Assembly: GCF_004758605.1 (NCBI RefSeq)
Contig: NZ_CP038510.1
Coordinates: 612,001 to 676,000 of the forward strand
Source: Deinococcus metallilatus
GTDB lineage: Bacteria > Deinococcota > Deinococci > Deinococcales > Deinococcaceae
Direction: 5' to 3'
Length of the DNA stretch: 64,000 bases
Below are positions 21,522-30,326 of the stretch, one piece after another; positions within the stretch are counted from its first letter, which is position 1; each line of letters opens with the position of its first letter. The position numbers and the translations under genes are program-made. A model generated the notes under the pieces. That model saw only the letters and a list, made by a program, of their open reading frames with translations, was not told where the DNA came from and ran no database searches.

Positions 21522-22103
21522 TCAACCCTCGTCTGCCACATCGACAGGGACGGGGTGAAAAGCGCCCTGGTCTTCCAGTCGCACGCAGGGTCCCAGATGC
21601 CTCGTCCCGGCAGGCGGCTTCACCAGTCGCACCTTCAGACCGGCGTTCTGCATGGCCCCCAGTTCGTGTTCGTGCAGGAGGTCCTCACGCTGATCGGGTG
21701 GCGCGAATAGGAAACCCGGCACCCGGAGGAAGTCACACCCGATGTCCTCTTCACGGGCGATCCGCTCTATTTCGTCGATGGCGGCTGAGTGGCTCTGCGC
21801 GATCAGCCGTGTCCTTTCCTCGCCGTGGATGCTGGCCAGCTCGAAGTACCGGAAATCCAGGCTGGCTGTCAGTTGTGCGGACGTGCGGGCCGTCTCACCG
21901 CTCCCAATCTCGTCCCGTTCGAGCAGCACCACATGCCCTCCCTCCCGGGCGAGCAAGTATGCCGTGGTGAGGCCGACGATGCTGGCACCCACGACCACAG
22001 TGTCCGTTTGGAGGTCGCCGCCAAGCGGCGGGAAGGTGGGCATGGGCCGCGCCCAGTGGGAAGTCGTCGTGCCGGAGGGCAAGCCAGCGGAAGCGTGGGC
22101 CAT
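21522..22103 (-). pseudogene. FAD-dependent oxidoreductase, 3'-truncated
   Basis: The 193-residue frame starts with a good ribosome binding site (AAGGA) and encodes the N-terminal FAD-binding half of a DAO-type oxidoreductase: TVVVGASIVGLTTAYLLARE is the dinucleotide-binding fold, with VVLLERDEIGSGETARTSAQ after it. The protein stops after DQGAFHPVPVDVADEG, where family members continue for another 180 or more residues. The GH1-like gene follows directly, so a deletion probably removed the rest. Confidence 0.75.
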
Positions 22104-22414
22104 TTGTGAAGTCCTTTCGATACGTCTGCGCGGTCTTCACGACGAGGGGCAACGTAAACCCCGTGAACAACCTGGGCTGGGCCGCGCCGCTGGAAGCGGT
22201 GGTGCTGAGGGACGACGCGCTCCCCGCCGTTCTTCCAGCCGTTGGGTCGCGCTTGCTGCTCGGTTTCAACCGGCGCGTCGCTGCTGACTTCTCCATGACG
22301 CTTCGACAAAGGGTCAGGCCGTCCAGGCCGTGAAGCCCGACGGCCCGACTGTGGGATGAACTGGACAGCAGACGACGCGGCGAGGATTACACAGCAGGCA
22401 TCCGCGCGGCTGGC
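22104..22414. other. Gene-poor stretch
   Basis: About 310 bases between the truncated oxidoreductase and the SOD-like lipoprotein gene. Short open frames exist on both strands, but none has a recognisable family or a good ribosome binding site. I see no hairpin followed by T residues. Confidence 0.4.
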
Positions 22415-22861
22415 TTACCCTTTGGTCATCTTCAAGGGCGCGCAAACCGGAACAACCTTGAGGTCGTCACCGTAGTGCACGTTGATGTACGCGCCCTGAT
22501 CCCCCGCAATCTTCGCCATCTCGCTGGTGACCGTGGTGGACGCGCGACCGGCAGCATCGGCGGTGAAACTGGGGAACCCGACGGTGACCGGACCGTTCGA
22601 GGCGCAGGGGTCAGTGTTGGAGTCCGGCCCGAAGGCATGGTAGTGCGCCGCGTAGGTCTTTCCGGGCGTAAGGCCCGTCAGCGTGAGCGTCGTGGTCACC
22701 ATGCCGCCCGCCTGCGTCATCACTTGCGCTGAGCCAGCGGCCTGGGGATCAGCCGCAATGGGGTTGTGTCTGAACGTGAAGGTTTTCGGCTGACCCATCA
22801 TGGTGCAGGCACTGAGCAACGAAGTCATAGCCAGCCCCGCAACAACAGTTCTTCCCATCAT
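22415..22861 (-). CDS. Cu/Zn-SOD-like lipoprotein
   Basis: The 148-residue precursor has a lipoprotein signal with lipobox LLSAC. The mature domain matches the Cu/Zn superoxide dismutase-like or CHRD-like fold: LTGLTPGKTYAAHYHAFG gives an HxH pair, CASNGPVTVGF follows, and AYINVHYGDDLKVVPVCAPL resembles the VVHxxxDD segment of SOD with the second disulfide Cys. Not all SOD metal ligands are evident, so dismutase activity is unproven. It lies three bases after a paralogue that carries the same domain plus a cupredoxin, with the same orientation; the two are probably cotranscribed. Confidence 0.65.
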   Translation of the reverse strand: MMGRTVVAGLAMTSLLSACTMMGQPKTFTFRHNPIAADPQAAGSAQVMTQAGGMVTTTLTLTGLTPGKTYAAHYHAFGPDSNTDPCASNGPVTVGFPSFTADAAGRASTTVTSEMAKIAGDQGAYINVHYGDDLKVVPVCAPLKMTKG

Positions 22862-22863
22862 CC

Positions 22864-23613
22864 TTACTTCCTTCCTTTCTCATCGTTCACGATAATCGTG
22901 CCGTTCATCCCCTCGTGATAAGAACAGTAGTACGCGTACGTTCCCGCCTTATTGAACGTGTAGCTGTAGCTTTCACCCTTTCCCAGGTCGCTCGAGTGAA
23001 GCGATGGGTCGGCCAGTGAGATCACGTTGTGCACGGCAGCGCCCTGGTGCTTCCAGGTCACGGTCGTTCCCACCTCCACCGTGAGCGTCGCGGGCTGGAA
23101 CAGGTTGTCCGCAATCATGACACTGGCAACCTTTTTGGGGGCGGGTGAGGTGAGTGTGCCCGGATTGGTTTGGCGAATCGCTGCACACAGGGGAATCACA
23201 TTAAGGTCATCGGCGGCGTGAACATTGATGTAGGCCCCCGCGTTGCCCGCGACTTTCGAGGTGGGTGCTGTCAGTTTCACCGTGGCTCGTCCAGCGGCAC
23301 TCGCCGTGAATGGAGGGAAGCCCAGGGTCACCGGTCCGTTGGTCATGCAGGGGTCTGCGTTCGCTTGCGGCCCCAGGGCGTGGTAGTGAGCCGCGTACGC
23401 TTTGTTGGGTGTCAGTCCCGTCAACGTCAGGGTCGTCTCGCTGGTGCTGGCGTCAATGGCCCGCACGACGGCTCGGCCGCTCGCTTTCGGATCATTGGGG
23501 ACGGCATTGTGCTTGAAAGTGTAGACCTGCGTTGGGGCCACAGCAGCCCCTACGCTTGCCAAACACACGCCTGTCAACAGGAAAGGACCCAAAACGGAGT
23601 TGTGGTGAGGCAT
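22864..23613 (-). CDS. SOD-like domain fused to plastocyanin-like cupredoxin
   Basis: The 249-residue exported protein has a signal peptide (residues 1-25), a Cu/Zn-SOD-like domain (about 28-145; His76 and His78 in AAHYHALG, His132 in YINVHAADD, Cys89 and Cys143), and a C-terminal cupredoxin (about 160-245). The cupredoxin has a type 1 copper site: His195 (AAVHNV) and Cys230, His233 and Met236 (YYCSYHEGMNG). It may hold copper or transfer electrons in the periplasm. The ATG at 23613 has AAGGAGG upstream. The domain pair is paralogous to the next gene, a lipoprotein lacking the cupredoxin. Confidence 0.75.
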   Translation of the reverse strand: MPHHNSVLGPFLLTGVCLASVGAAVAPTQVYTFKHNAVPNDPKASGRAVVRAIDASTSETTLTLTGLTPNKAYAAHYHALGPQANADPCMTNGPVTLGFPPFTASAAGRATVKLTAPTSKVAGNAGAYINVHAADDLNVIPLCAAIRQTNPGTLTSPAPKKVASVMIADNLFQPATLTVEVGTTVTWKHQGAAVHNVISLADPSLHSSDLGKGESYSYTFNKAGTYAYYCSYHEGMNGTIIVNDEKGRK

Positions 23614-23715
23614 GAGGGGTTCCTCCTTATTCAGCGGATATGCGTGATCTCGGAAGTTGGATTCTTTCGCACGGCTGACAGCCCCAGGTTTCACTCCAGG
23701 CCCGGCATCGTTGCC

Positions 23716-24120
23716 TCAACCGGCAGAGAGCGCTCGAGGACGTTGGAAACCCAGATAACCGGTCAGGAGGGCGCTCGCGAGATGCAAGAGACTATCGGCT
23801 GGATTAAGGTTCACACCCTCAACGATGGGCGCGATAAAGCTCCCCACGAACAGCACGAGAAAGACGACGGCCATGAAGCGGTTGACGGCGAGAGGATGGG
23901 CCGCGAGAGTGCCCGCCCAGACGAGGACTGCGCCCAGAGCGAGGTGGGCAAGGTTGTGGATGACGTTCACGGCAAATATTCCTAACAGCAGACCTTCGCC
24001 GGGCACGGCGTCCGGCCGCTGCGAAGGAACGGTCACCCCAGGGATGAATCCCAGGAGGCCGATCAGCAGGTAAACCGCTCCAAACGCGAGGCTGATCTTT
24101 CGAACGGTGGACTCTTTCAT
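23716..24120 (-). CDS. DUF4383 four-helix membrane protein
   Basis: The 134-residue product has four hydrophobic segments and a DUF4383-like pattern: ISLAFGAVYLLIGLLGFIPG, GLLLGIFAVNVIHNLAHLAL, then AVNRFMAVVFLVLFVGSFI and a final DSLLHLASALLTGYLGF. The conserved NxxHNLxHL in helix 2 is diagnostic. Function is unknown. It lies between folE and the SOD-like genes, all on the minus strand. Confidence 0.75.
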   Translation of the reverse strand: MKESTVRKISLAFGAVYLLIGLLGFIPGVTVPSQRPDAVPGEGLLLGIFAVNVIHNLAHLALGAVLVWAGTLAAHPLAVNRFMAVVFLVLFVGSFIAPIVEGVNLNPADSLLHLASALLTGYLGFQRPRALSAG

Positions 24121-24196
24121 AGGAAGCCCTCTCTTCTCCCGGGGAGGAAGCCTGGCATGGTGAGTCGGCGCTGGCGGCACGTGATACGTCGTTCCT

Positions 24197-24814
24197 TCAG
24201 CGTTGGTGGATGGCTTGCATGAACTCCTTTCGTGTGTTCGAGTCTTCACGGAACAGGCCAAAGACCGAGGTGGTGACGGTCGCCGAGTGTTGCTTTTCCA
24301 CACCCCGCATGGCCATACACAGGTGGATGCCTTCGAGCACGACGCCCACGCCGCTGGGTTCGAGGAGTTCCTGGACCGCCTGTGCAATCTGCGCCGTGAG
24401 GCGTTCCTGGACTTGCAGGCGGCGGGCAAACATGTCCGTGATCCGCGCGAACTTCGAGAGACCGAGGATTTTTGCGTTGGGGAGATAGCCGATGTGTGCA
24501 CGACCGAAGAAGGGCAGCATGTGGTGTTCGCACATGGAGTAGAACTCGATGTCTTTGACAATCACCATCTCGGAGCCTTCCACCTGGAAGACCGCACCGT
24601 TGGCGACCGTGGCCAGCTCCTGTTGATAACCGCGTGTGATGAAGTCCCAGGCTTTGGCGACACGTTGTGGCGTCTTCCGCAGGCCCTCGCGCTCAGGGTC
24701 TTCACCGATAGCCTCGAGCCAGCTCTGGGTGAGTTCACTCAGCCCGCCCAGGTGCTGATGCTGTCGGGGAGGGTTTCCTGGGAGGATGGAAGGCTGCCTT
24801 TCGGATGTCAACAT
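24197..24814 (-). CDS. folE: GTP cyclohydrolase I
   Basis: The 205-residue protein converts GTP to 7,8-dihydroneopterin triphosphate, the entry step for folate and for 7-deazaguanine (queuosine) synthesis. The zinc site is visible: Cys95, His98 in [15 protein letters not shown] and a Cys in [22 protein letters not shown] and the C-terminal [15 protein letters not shown] are typical. The ATG at 24814 is chosen because AAGGAG lies just before it; an extension upstream would run into the divergent regulator gene. The queFDEC operon 1.5 kb away uses the FolE product through QueD. Confidence 0.93.
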   Translation of the reverse strand: MLTSERQPSILPGNPPRQHQHLGGLSELTQSWLEAIGEDPEREGLRKTPQRVAKAWDFITRGYQQELATVANGAVFQVEGSEMVIVKDIEFYSMCEHHMLPFFGRAHIGYLPNAKILGLSKFARITDMFARRLQVQERLTAQIAQAVQELLEPSGVGVVLEGIHLCMAMRGVEKQHSATVTTSVFGLFREDSNTRKEFMQAIHQR

Positions 24815-24962
24815 CAGTTCTCCTTGGTCCGAGCGGCGTGGGCGGCGTGTTGAGCCTGATTTCGGTTGGGAGCGCGTCTTGGATCCGCGCGCCCGGCCAT
24901 CCTCTGGGGTGTCCTGAGGGTAGGCTCCTATTTCTCCTGTTTCAATGGTGTAAATTGTGGAA

Positions 24963-25574
24963 ATGGAACCGAGGCAGCGCCTCTGCGAACACCTGAAAAG
25001 GACCGGGCCGACGAGTATCCGGGACCTCATGGCTGCCCTTGCGCTCAGCGAGAACGCCGTTCGGCACCACCTCCAGGCGCTTGAACGCGAGGGCTTCGTC
25101 CGCCCGGTGCAGGATCAACCCGGCGAGGGTGCGGGTCGCCCGGCCAGGCTGTATGGCCTGACGGAAGTGGCCGAAACGCTTTTCCCGAAGTACTACGCCC
25201 AACTCCTCGAACTCGTGCTCGCAGAAGCCGAGGCCCAGGCCTTGCTCGAACCCCTCGTTGGCAGCGTGGTCAAGCGGCTGGCGGATCAGATTCGGCCACA
25301 ACTCGAGAACCTAGACCCGGAGGAGCGTATCCTGGTCGCTGCGCGGCGCCTCAACCTGGGGGGAAGCCTCAGCGATCTTGAGCGGACGCCGGGTGGGTGG
25401 GAGTTGCGGGCCTACAACTGCCCCTACCTCGCGGCTGGCTGCCGGTTCGAGGCGGTCTGTGACATCGCCCCCAGGGTCCTCACGCTCGCTACCGGCCTGC
25501 CCGCAGAACGGGTTGCCTGCCAGCGGGACGGCAAGCCAGCCTGTCACCTGACCGTGACCATTGGCCTGACCTGA
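24963..25574 (+). CDS. SufR-like Fe-S winged-helix regulator
   Basis: The 203-residue protein has an N-terminal winged HTH ([20 protein letters not shown]) with [13 protein letters not shown] as the wing, as in DeoR/SufR regulators. The C-terminus holds clustered cysteines: NCPY, AGCRF, AVCDI and a final GKPACHL, like the iron-sulfur-binding region of SufR. It may sense iron-sulfur status or redox. It diverges from folE. A TAAATT element (24951-24956) lies six bases before the ATG at 24963, consistent with a leaderless start; GTG at 24957 is the alternative. Confidence 0.72.
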   Translation: MEPRQRLCEHLKRTGPTSIRDLMAALALSENAVRHHLQALEREGFVRPVQDQPGEGAGRPARLYGLTEVAETLFPKYYAQLLELVLAEAEAQALLEPLVGSVVKRLADQIRPQLENLDPEERILVAARRLNLGGSLSDLERTPGGWELRAYNCPYLAAGCRFEAVCDIAPRVLTLATGLPAERVACQRDGKPACHLTVTIGLT

Positions 25575-25599
25575 AGCCGATCAGAACGGCAAGGTCATG

Positions 25600-25760
25600 G
25601 TTTGGTGGTCTGATTCCGTAGCTCTTGCATTTTGGTTCGAGGTTCTGGCAGCTTCGTACCGTTCCTCAATGCTGGCGGTTGCAGGAAACCTCGATGAACT
25701 CGAAGACGGCTTGCCTGGCAACCGCCCGGTTCTCGAAGGCTGGCGGAGGTGAGCATGTCG
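25600..25760 (-). pseudogene. IS3-family transposase C-terminal remnant
   Basis: Minus-strand reading gives ARQAVFEFIEVSCNRQ, matching the xxxAVFEYIEVFYNRxRRH part of IS3 OrfB integrases, then a frame change and PASIEERYEAARTSNQNA, which looks like the C-terminal tail. The catalytic Glu lies in this region in active proteins, but the frame is broken and everything upstream is missing. Confidence 0.5.
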
Positions 25761-26291
25761 AACGTGTCCGTCCGTCTGAAGCACGCGCGGAAGCATGACG
25801 GGGAGTGCTGCCGCTGACAGCCAGGGTCTTTCAGGAAGACAGCTCCCCCAGGACGTCGAGCCGGTGGGCAGCCGCCCAGGCAACCTTCGTCCGGTGGCGG
25901 TGCCGATGCAGGCGATCAACTGCGGCGAGCTGCCCGGTGACGCTGCTGGAGCGTGGCATGCGGGTGATGGTGGTGTCCAAGGCGCAAGTGCAGGTGTTTG
26001 CTCCAGCAGCCGAGCCCTGACCAGCGGACGCAGCGGCCCTGGCGCGATGGCTCAGACTGCCCGGCCACTCAGGGAGAGCTTGAACACGCGGGAGGAGCAG
26101 GGCGAGGTGATCTGCCTGCTGTTCGCGCGTCGGCGGCAGGGGCTAGAGACGCAGGCGGAGGAGGAAGCGCAGCCGCGAGGAGCCGAGTACGGGCCCCTTG
26201 GCGAGGACCTGGCAAGCCACCTGGCCTGTCCCTGGCTCCTGCCCCCCACGTCCATTACACTCCTGGGCGGATCGACCTGTTCTGTTGATCT
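25761..26291. other. Gene-poor stretch before queF
   Basis: About 530 bases with open frames on several strands but no recognisable family, conserved start or ribosome binding site. It may be decayed DNA linked to the IS3 remnant. A possible -10 (TACACT near 26254) precedes the queF leader. Confidence 0.35.
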
Positions 26292-26313
26292 GTTCCGTGT
26301 ATGGGCACGGAAC
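26292..26313 (+). promoter_or_regulatory. Hairpin in queF leader
   Basis: GTTCCGTG and CACGGAAC form a perfect 8-bp stem with a six-base loop (TATGGG). It ends three bases before the AGGAGG of queF (26316-26321), so a structure or protein binding here could control translation of the operon. It does not match the preQ1 class I or II riboswitch patterns I know. Confidence 0.45.
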
Positions 26314-26326
26314 CCAGGAGGACCAT

Positions 26327-26776
26327 ATGACCACGCAAGCACCCGCTCAGGCGGGCTTTGATCGTCGTTACGACGTACAGGGCCTGGAAGCCATCGACGT
26401 TGCCATACTCGGCACTTTTCCCCACGTGCGGGAGGACGACCCGGTCGCCTACCCCGGGGAGCCGATGGAGATCCTGATCTCCACGGACGAGTTCAGCCCG
26501 GTGTGCCCCTGGAGCGGGCTGCCGGACTTCGGGCGGCTCGAGATTCGCTACCTGCCGCGCGAGAAGTGCGTGGAACTCAAGAGCCTGAAGTATTACCTGA
26601 CGAGCTACCGCTTCGTGGGCATCTTCCATGAGCACGCCACCCGCCGGGTCCTGGCCGACCTGGTGCGGCTGCTCGATCCCCTGAGTATGGAGATCCGCTG
26701 TGACTACGGGGTGCGCGGCGGCATCAACACCGTCTGCACGGTCCGCTACGTCGCGCCCGACCGAAGCGGAGTCTGA
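26327..26776 (+). CDS. queF: NADPH-dependent preQ0 reductase
   Basis: The 149-residue protein reduces 7-cyano-7-deazaguanine (preQ0) to preQ1, the last shared step before incorporation into tRNA. The catalytic Cys60 lies in FSPVCPWSGLPDFG and the QueF-specific ELKSLKYYLTSYR (NADPH-binding region) follows. Length fits the short YkvM-type enzymes. The ATG at 26327 has AGGAGG at the right distance. It is first in a tight queF-queD-queE-queC operon, the next start being two bases after its stop. Confidence 0.95.
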   Translation: MTTQAPAQAGFDRRYDVQGLEAIDVAILGTFPHVREDDPVAYPGEPMEILISTDEFSPVCPWSGLPDFGRLEIRYLPREKCVELKSLKYYLTSYRFVGIFHEHATRRVLADLVRLLDPLSMEIRCDYGVRGGINTVCTVRYVAPDRSGV

Positions 26777-26778
26777 AG

Positions 26779-27189
26779 GTGCCCTGGAAGCTCCAGACCG
26801 AGTTCACCTTCGACAGCGCGCACATCATCACCGGGTACGACGGCCCCTGCGGGCGGCTGCACGGTCACACCTACCGCGTGCGGCTGGAACTGACCTCGGA
26901 GAGATTGCGCCCGAGCGCGCACGTCCAGCGCGACATCATGGTGGCCGACTTCAAGACCCTGAAGTGGGCGAAAAAGGACGTGGCGCAGGGTGGCCTCGAC
27001 CATGCCTACCTCAACGAGCACCCCGACCTGGGGGACGACACCACGGCGGAGGTGATCGCCGCCTACCTGCACCGCGAGACGCTGCGCCGGGTGCGGGAGA
27101 GCCTCTCTCCCGGCGACGGGGGCGAGGACCTGCGCCTCAAGGTGTCGCTGTGGGAGACGCCCGACTCGTGCTGCGAGTACTGGGAATGA
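26779..27189 (+). CDS. queD: 6-carboxytetrahydropterin synthase
   Basis: The 136-residue enzyme converts dihydroneopterin triphosphate to 6-carboxy-5,6,7,8-tetrahydropterin. Zinc-binding histidines are visible (His15 in FDSAHI; His28 and His30 in RLHGHTY) together with the catalytic Cys24 in GPCGRLHGH. It uses a GTG start and overlaps queE by four bases (ATGA). The substrate would come from FolE, encoded at 24197-24814 on the other strand. Confidence 0.93.
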   Translation: MPWKLQTEFTFDSAHIITGYDGPCGRLHGHTYRVRLELTSERLRPSAHVQRDIMVADFKTLKWAKKDVAQGGLDHAYLNEHPDLGDDTTAEVIAAYLHRETLRRVRESLSPGDGGEDLRLKVSLWETPDSCCEYWE

Positions 27190-27878
27190 AGTACCCGGTC
27201 CACGAGCGGTTCTACACCTGGCAGGGCGAGGGGGTCCACCTGGGGCGCGCGGCCTACTTCGTGCGGCTGTACGGCTGCCCACAGGCCTGCCCCTGGTGCG
27301 ACAGTGCGGGCACCTGGCACCCGGCGTACCGTCCGGCGAGCGTGAGCCTCCTTGACGCCTCCGAGATCACGCGGGCCGTGGCTGAGGAGAGCCCGGACGG
27401 GGCTCTTGTGGTCGTCACGGGGGGCGAGCCCATCCTCTTTGACCTGCGGCCCCTGACGGACGAGCTGCACCGGCTGGGCCGCCGTATCCATATCGAGACG
27501 AGCGGCATCGCGCCCCTGCGCGGCGACCTCGACTGGGTCGCGCTCTCGCCCAAGCCCGCCGGACAGCGGCCCCTTCCCGAGGTGGTCGCCCGCGCCGACG
27601 AGGTGAAGATCATCGTGCACGAGCCGGGGGACATCGCCGCCGGGCTGGGCACCCTGGCGGGGTTGCGGGAGGACGCGACCGTGTGGCTGCACCCCGAGTG
27701 GAGCCGGGCCCGCGACGGCGACCGGGCGGTGCTCGACGCGATCACCGCGGCCGTCAAGGCGAATCCGCGCCTGCGGGCCGGGTACCAGATGCACAAGCTC
27801 TACCGCGCCGACGACCTGGACGCGCACAGCGACAAACGCCTCGTTCCGCTGGGTGGCAACGTGGCGCTGGGGTACTGA
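27186..27878 (+). CDS. queE: 7-carboxy-7-deazaguanine synthase, radical SAM
   Basis: The 230-residue radical SAM enzyme rearranges carboxytetrahydropterin to 7-carboxy-7-deazaguanine. The iron-sulfur motif CPQACPWC has cysteines at 31, 35 and 38 (CxxxCxxC), and [10 protein letters not shown] is the GGE SAM-binding motif. [19 protein letters not shown] before the cluster is typical of QueE. It overlaps queD and ends two bases before queC. Confidence 0.94.
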   Translation: MKYPVHERFYTWQGEGVHLGRAAYFVRLYGCPQACPWCDSAGTWHPAYRPASVSLLDASEITRAVAEESPDGALVVVTGGEPILFDLRPLTDELHRLGRRIHIETSGIAPLRGDLDWVALSPKPAGQRPLPEVVARADEVKIIVHEPGDIAAGLGTLAGLREDATVWLHPEWSRARDGDRAVLDAITAAVKANPRLRAGYQMHKLYRADDLDAHSDKRLVPLGGNVALGY

Positions 27879-27880
27879 AC

Positions 27881-28582
27881 ATGACCGAACAACCGCGGGC
27901 CGTGGTGCTCCTTTCCGGCGGCCTGGATTCCAGCACGGTGCTGGCCCTGGCCCGGGAGGACGGGTATGCCTGCACGGCCCTGTCCTTCCGCTACGGGCAG
28001 CGCCACACCGTCGAACTCGAACGCGCGGCGGAGGTGGCCCGCAGGCTGGGCGCCGAACACCGCGTCGTGGACCTCAACATCGGGGCCTTCGGCGGCAGTG
28101 CGCTGACCGACGCGAACCTGGAGGTGCCCACGACCGCCACCCCGGCGGGGGTGATTCCGCCGACCTATGTGCCGGGCCGCAACACGGTGTTTATTGCCGT
28201 GGGCCTGAGCCTGGCCGAGGCCATCGGGGCGGAGCGGATCTACCTGGGCATCAACGCGGTGGACTACAGCGGCTATCCCGACTGCCGCCCGGAGTACCTG
28301 GCCGCCTTCCAGACGCTCGCGGACCTGGCCTCCAAGGCGGGGGTGGAGGGCCGGGGAGCGAAGCTGACCGCGCCGCTGGTCACCCTGTCCAAGGTGGACA
28401 TCGTGCGCACGGCACTGCGGCTCGGGGTGCCCATCGCGCTCACCTGGAGTTGTTACCAGGGCGGCAGCGAGCCCTGTGGTGTGTGCGACGCCTGCCGTAT
28501 CCGCGACACGGCCCTGATTGAGGCGGGTGTGCCCGAACTGGCGACGCCGCACGGGCGGGCAGCGGGCAGCGCGAGCAGGTAA
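27881..28582 (+). CDS. queC: 7-cyano-7-deazaguanine (preQ0) synthase
   Basis: The 233-residue enzyme uses ATP and ammonia to make preQ0. The PP-loop SGGLDSST lies at residues 12-19, and the zinc-binding cysteines are in [18 protein letters not shown] near the C-terminus. [16 protein letters not shown] is a QueC signature. It is the last gene of the que operon; QueF then reduces the product. No tgt or queuosine-specific queA/queG gene is in this window. Confidence 0.95.
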   Translation: MTEQPRAVVLLSGGLDSSTVLALAREDGYACTALSFRYGQRHTVELERAAEVARRLGAEHRVVDLNIGAFGGSALTDANLEVPTTATPAGVIPPTYVPGRNTVFIAVGLSLAEAIGAERIYLGINAVDYSGYPDCRPEYLAAFQTLADLASKAGVEGRGAKLTAPLVTLSKVDIVRTALRLGVPIALTWSCYQGGSEPCGVCDACRIRDTALIEAGVPELATPHGRAAGSASR

Positions 28583-28808
28583 GTCTCTGGCGGGAGCGTC
28601 AACTCATCCGAGGAAGTCTTGTGCGGGTGGGTTCTCGAGGTCCGTGTCGCCTCAAGTCCGGCCGGTGGTCTCGGAGGCCCGCAATCCGGCGATCCCCCCG
28701 AGGCCAGCAGCACCTGCATCTCCACTGGGGCGGCCAGCGGCTTTCCCACGTCGACTTCCGGGGAGGGTTGGCGCTGGTCCCAGGGACGCCAGTTGTCTTT
28801 GCGCGGCT

Positions 28809-29027
28809 TCACATCAGTGAAGGGATGGTCTGCAAACCATTGATGAACACGGAGATCAGCCCAAGCACCGTCGTCAGGGCCAGGGTCGGTAACGTCCCCA
28901 GCTTGAAGCGGAACAGGGACGACCCAGCGATGACCGCCAGCACCAGGGCCAGCAGGCTCAGGGTGTGCCGGACAGCACGTCCAGGAGCCCTGGCCCGAGG
29001 CGCCCTTCCACCTGCCGTGTCAGCCAC
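28809..29027 (-). pseudogene. Membrane-transporter 3' remnant (chromate-transporter-like)
   Basis: The minus strand encodes LLALVLAVIAGSSLFRFKLG and TLPTLALTTVLGLISVF, two hydrophobic runs that resemble the last helices of ChrA-type chromate transporters. The sequence before them shifts frame (VWLTRQVEGRLGPGLLDVLS in another frame), so this looks like the broken 3' end of a longer gene. The family call rests on recall of a short segment and is weak. Confidence 0.35.
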
Positions 29028-29030
29028 ACG

Positions 29031-29640
29031 TCAACGCGCCAAGAATGGCAAGTTCCACAAGTCGGGGCGGCTTTCCACCAGTGCCAGGGCGTCCCCGAAC
29101 AGCTCTCCGAAGCGGATGCGGACATCCGCGGGCGTGTGGTCCCTGGGAAAGAGGCGGCTGGCCAGCAGCGGGGCCTGCTCCATACCGTGAACCCGGCGCA
29201 GCATCACCCCGAGGTCGAACAGGGCCTGGGGCCGGGCTTCCCCGGTCAGGTCCGCGTCGCGCACCGCGACCCCCGGCATTCGGGTCAGCAGGGTGTACTC
29301 GGTGCCGGAATCGGTTGATCGATGGCCGAGGACGCGTGGCACGTTCACCCACTCCACCCCCTCCAAATGCCGCAGGAACAAGGCTTCCTTCTTCAGGCTG
29401 GTCCGGGGACGCCGACGTGGCGGCCGCTGGACCTTCAGGATCAGATCCTCGTCGATGGCGTACGTCCGGGCCTCACCGCCATGCTCGTCCATCCCGGTCA
29501 GGGCCTGGGCCTCCGGTGCATGGGTGCGTACCAGGGCCAGGACGGTCGCGGCATCCAGAATGGGGTCCGGGGCGTCTTCCTGAACGTAATGAGCTGCGGC
29601 GAAACCCGGGTCAGGCGTGGCCTTCAGGACGGAGCGCGCA
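29031..29640 (-). pseudogene. Aminoglycoside-phosphotransferase-like, truncated
   Basis: The minus-strand frame encodes the N-terminal lobe of an APH-type kinase: TYAIDEDLILKVQRP has the ATP-contacting Lys, LKKEALFLRHLEGV a helix with Glu, and LLTRMPGVAVRDADLTGE the hinge. The C-terminal lobe with the HGD...N catalytic motif is absent; the frame stops after DLWNLPFLAR. It follows the DinB gene with a 15-base overlap and no clear ATG, so the start (around 29640) is approximate. The downstream junction meets a transporter fragment, suggesting a deletion. Confidence 0.6.
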
Positions 29641-30160
29641 GATGGTGCAGGGTATGTCCGGCGACCAGTTGCACGGCTTCCAGGGCCGTCATCGGCTCGA
29701 AGATCCCGGTAGGAACACAGGGCACGTCCTGAAGGCCCAGCGACTCCAGGCGGCGCGCGGCACACTCAAGCTCGCGGTGGGCGTTCTGTAGACCTGTCAG
29801 CAGGGTTTCCCGCGGCAGGCCCGGGGTGGGGTGAATGGGGGCGGGCGCGACGAGGCGGCCGTCGGGCCACACCGACGTCAGGTCGACGTGGACCATGGGG
29901 CGGCCATCGGCGAGGTCGTGCATAGACGCGGCGAAGACCTCGCTGGTTTTGATGAGGTGGTGGGCGTGCTCGGCCACCGACCACTTGCCGGGTGCCACGG
30001 GAGCATGAAGGACGGTGTCCGGAAGGCTGCCCAGCCATGCCCGGTACCTGGCGACGGAGGAAGCAGCGTCGCCGAGGGCTTCCCGGAGGGACTGGGGTTG
30101 GGCGAAGTCCTTGGGGAGGTGATGGGGAAGGGGCCGGGGTTGGACGTGCCGGGTGGTCAT
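29624..30160 (-). CDS. DinB-family protein
   Basis: The 178-residue protein has the DinB four-helix bundle pattern: KWSVAEHAHHLIKTSEVF early, with the first metal-type His, and a late AGHTLHHLRA. Three His are usual for metal binding in this family. Deinococci encode many DinB-type proteins, some stress-induced, some thiol-dependent transferases; the role here is unknown. AAGGAG lies just before the ATG at 30160. Confidence 0.75.
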   Translation of the reverse strand: MTTRHVQPRPLPHHLPKDFAQPQSLREALGDAASSVARYRAWLGSLPDTVLHAPVAPGKWSVAEHAHHLIKTSEVFAASMHDLADGRPMVHVDLTSVWPDGRLVAPAPIHPTPGLPRETLLTGLQNAHRELECAARRLESLGLQDVPCVPTGIFEPMTALEAVQLVAGHTLHHLRAPS

Positions 30161-30326
30161 ACAGTCTCCTTTTGTCCGGGTGAGCGACAGGGCGCGGCCG
30201 TGGAACGGGTCGGAGGGCTGGCCTATTCGAGTGAGGGTCGTCAGTCCTGGGATGGCGGACCTGTTTGTTGGGGGTGGAGCAGGGCAGCCGCCTGCCTCTG
30301 TCGGGCGTCAGGCCAGGTGCCGCGCC

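Noticed and set aside
26292..26313. preQ1 riboswitch before queF
   Set aside because: The known class I and class II sequence patterns are not found; only a hairpin is visible, so it was reported as a hairpin instead.
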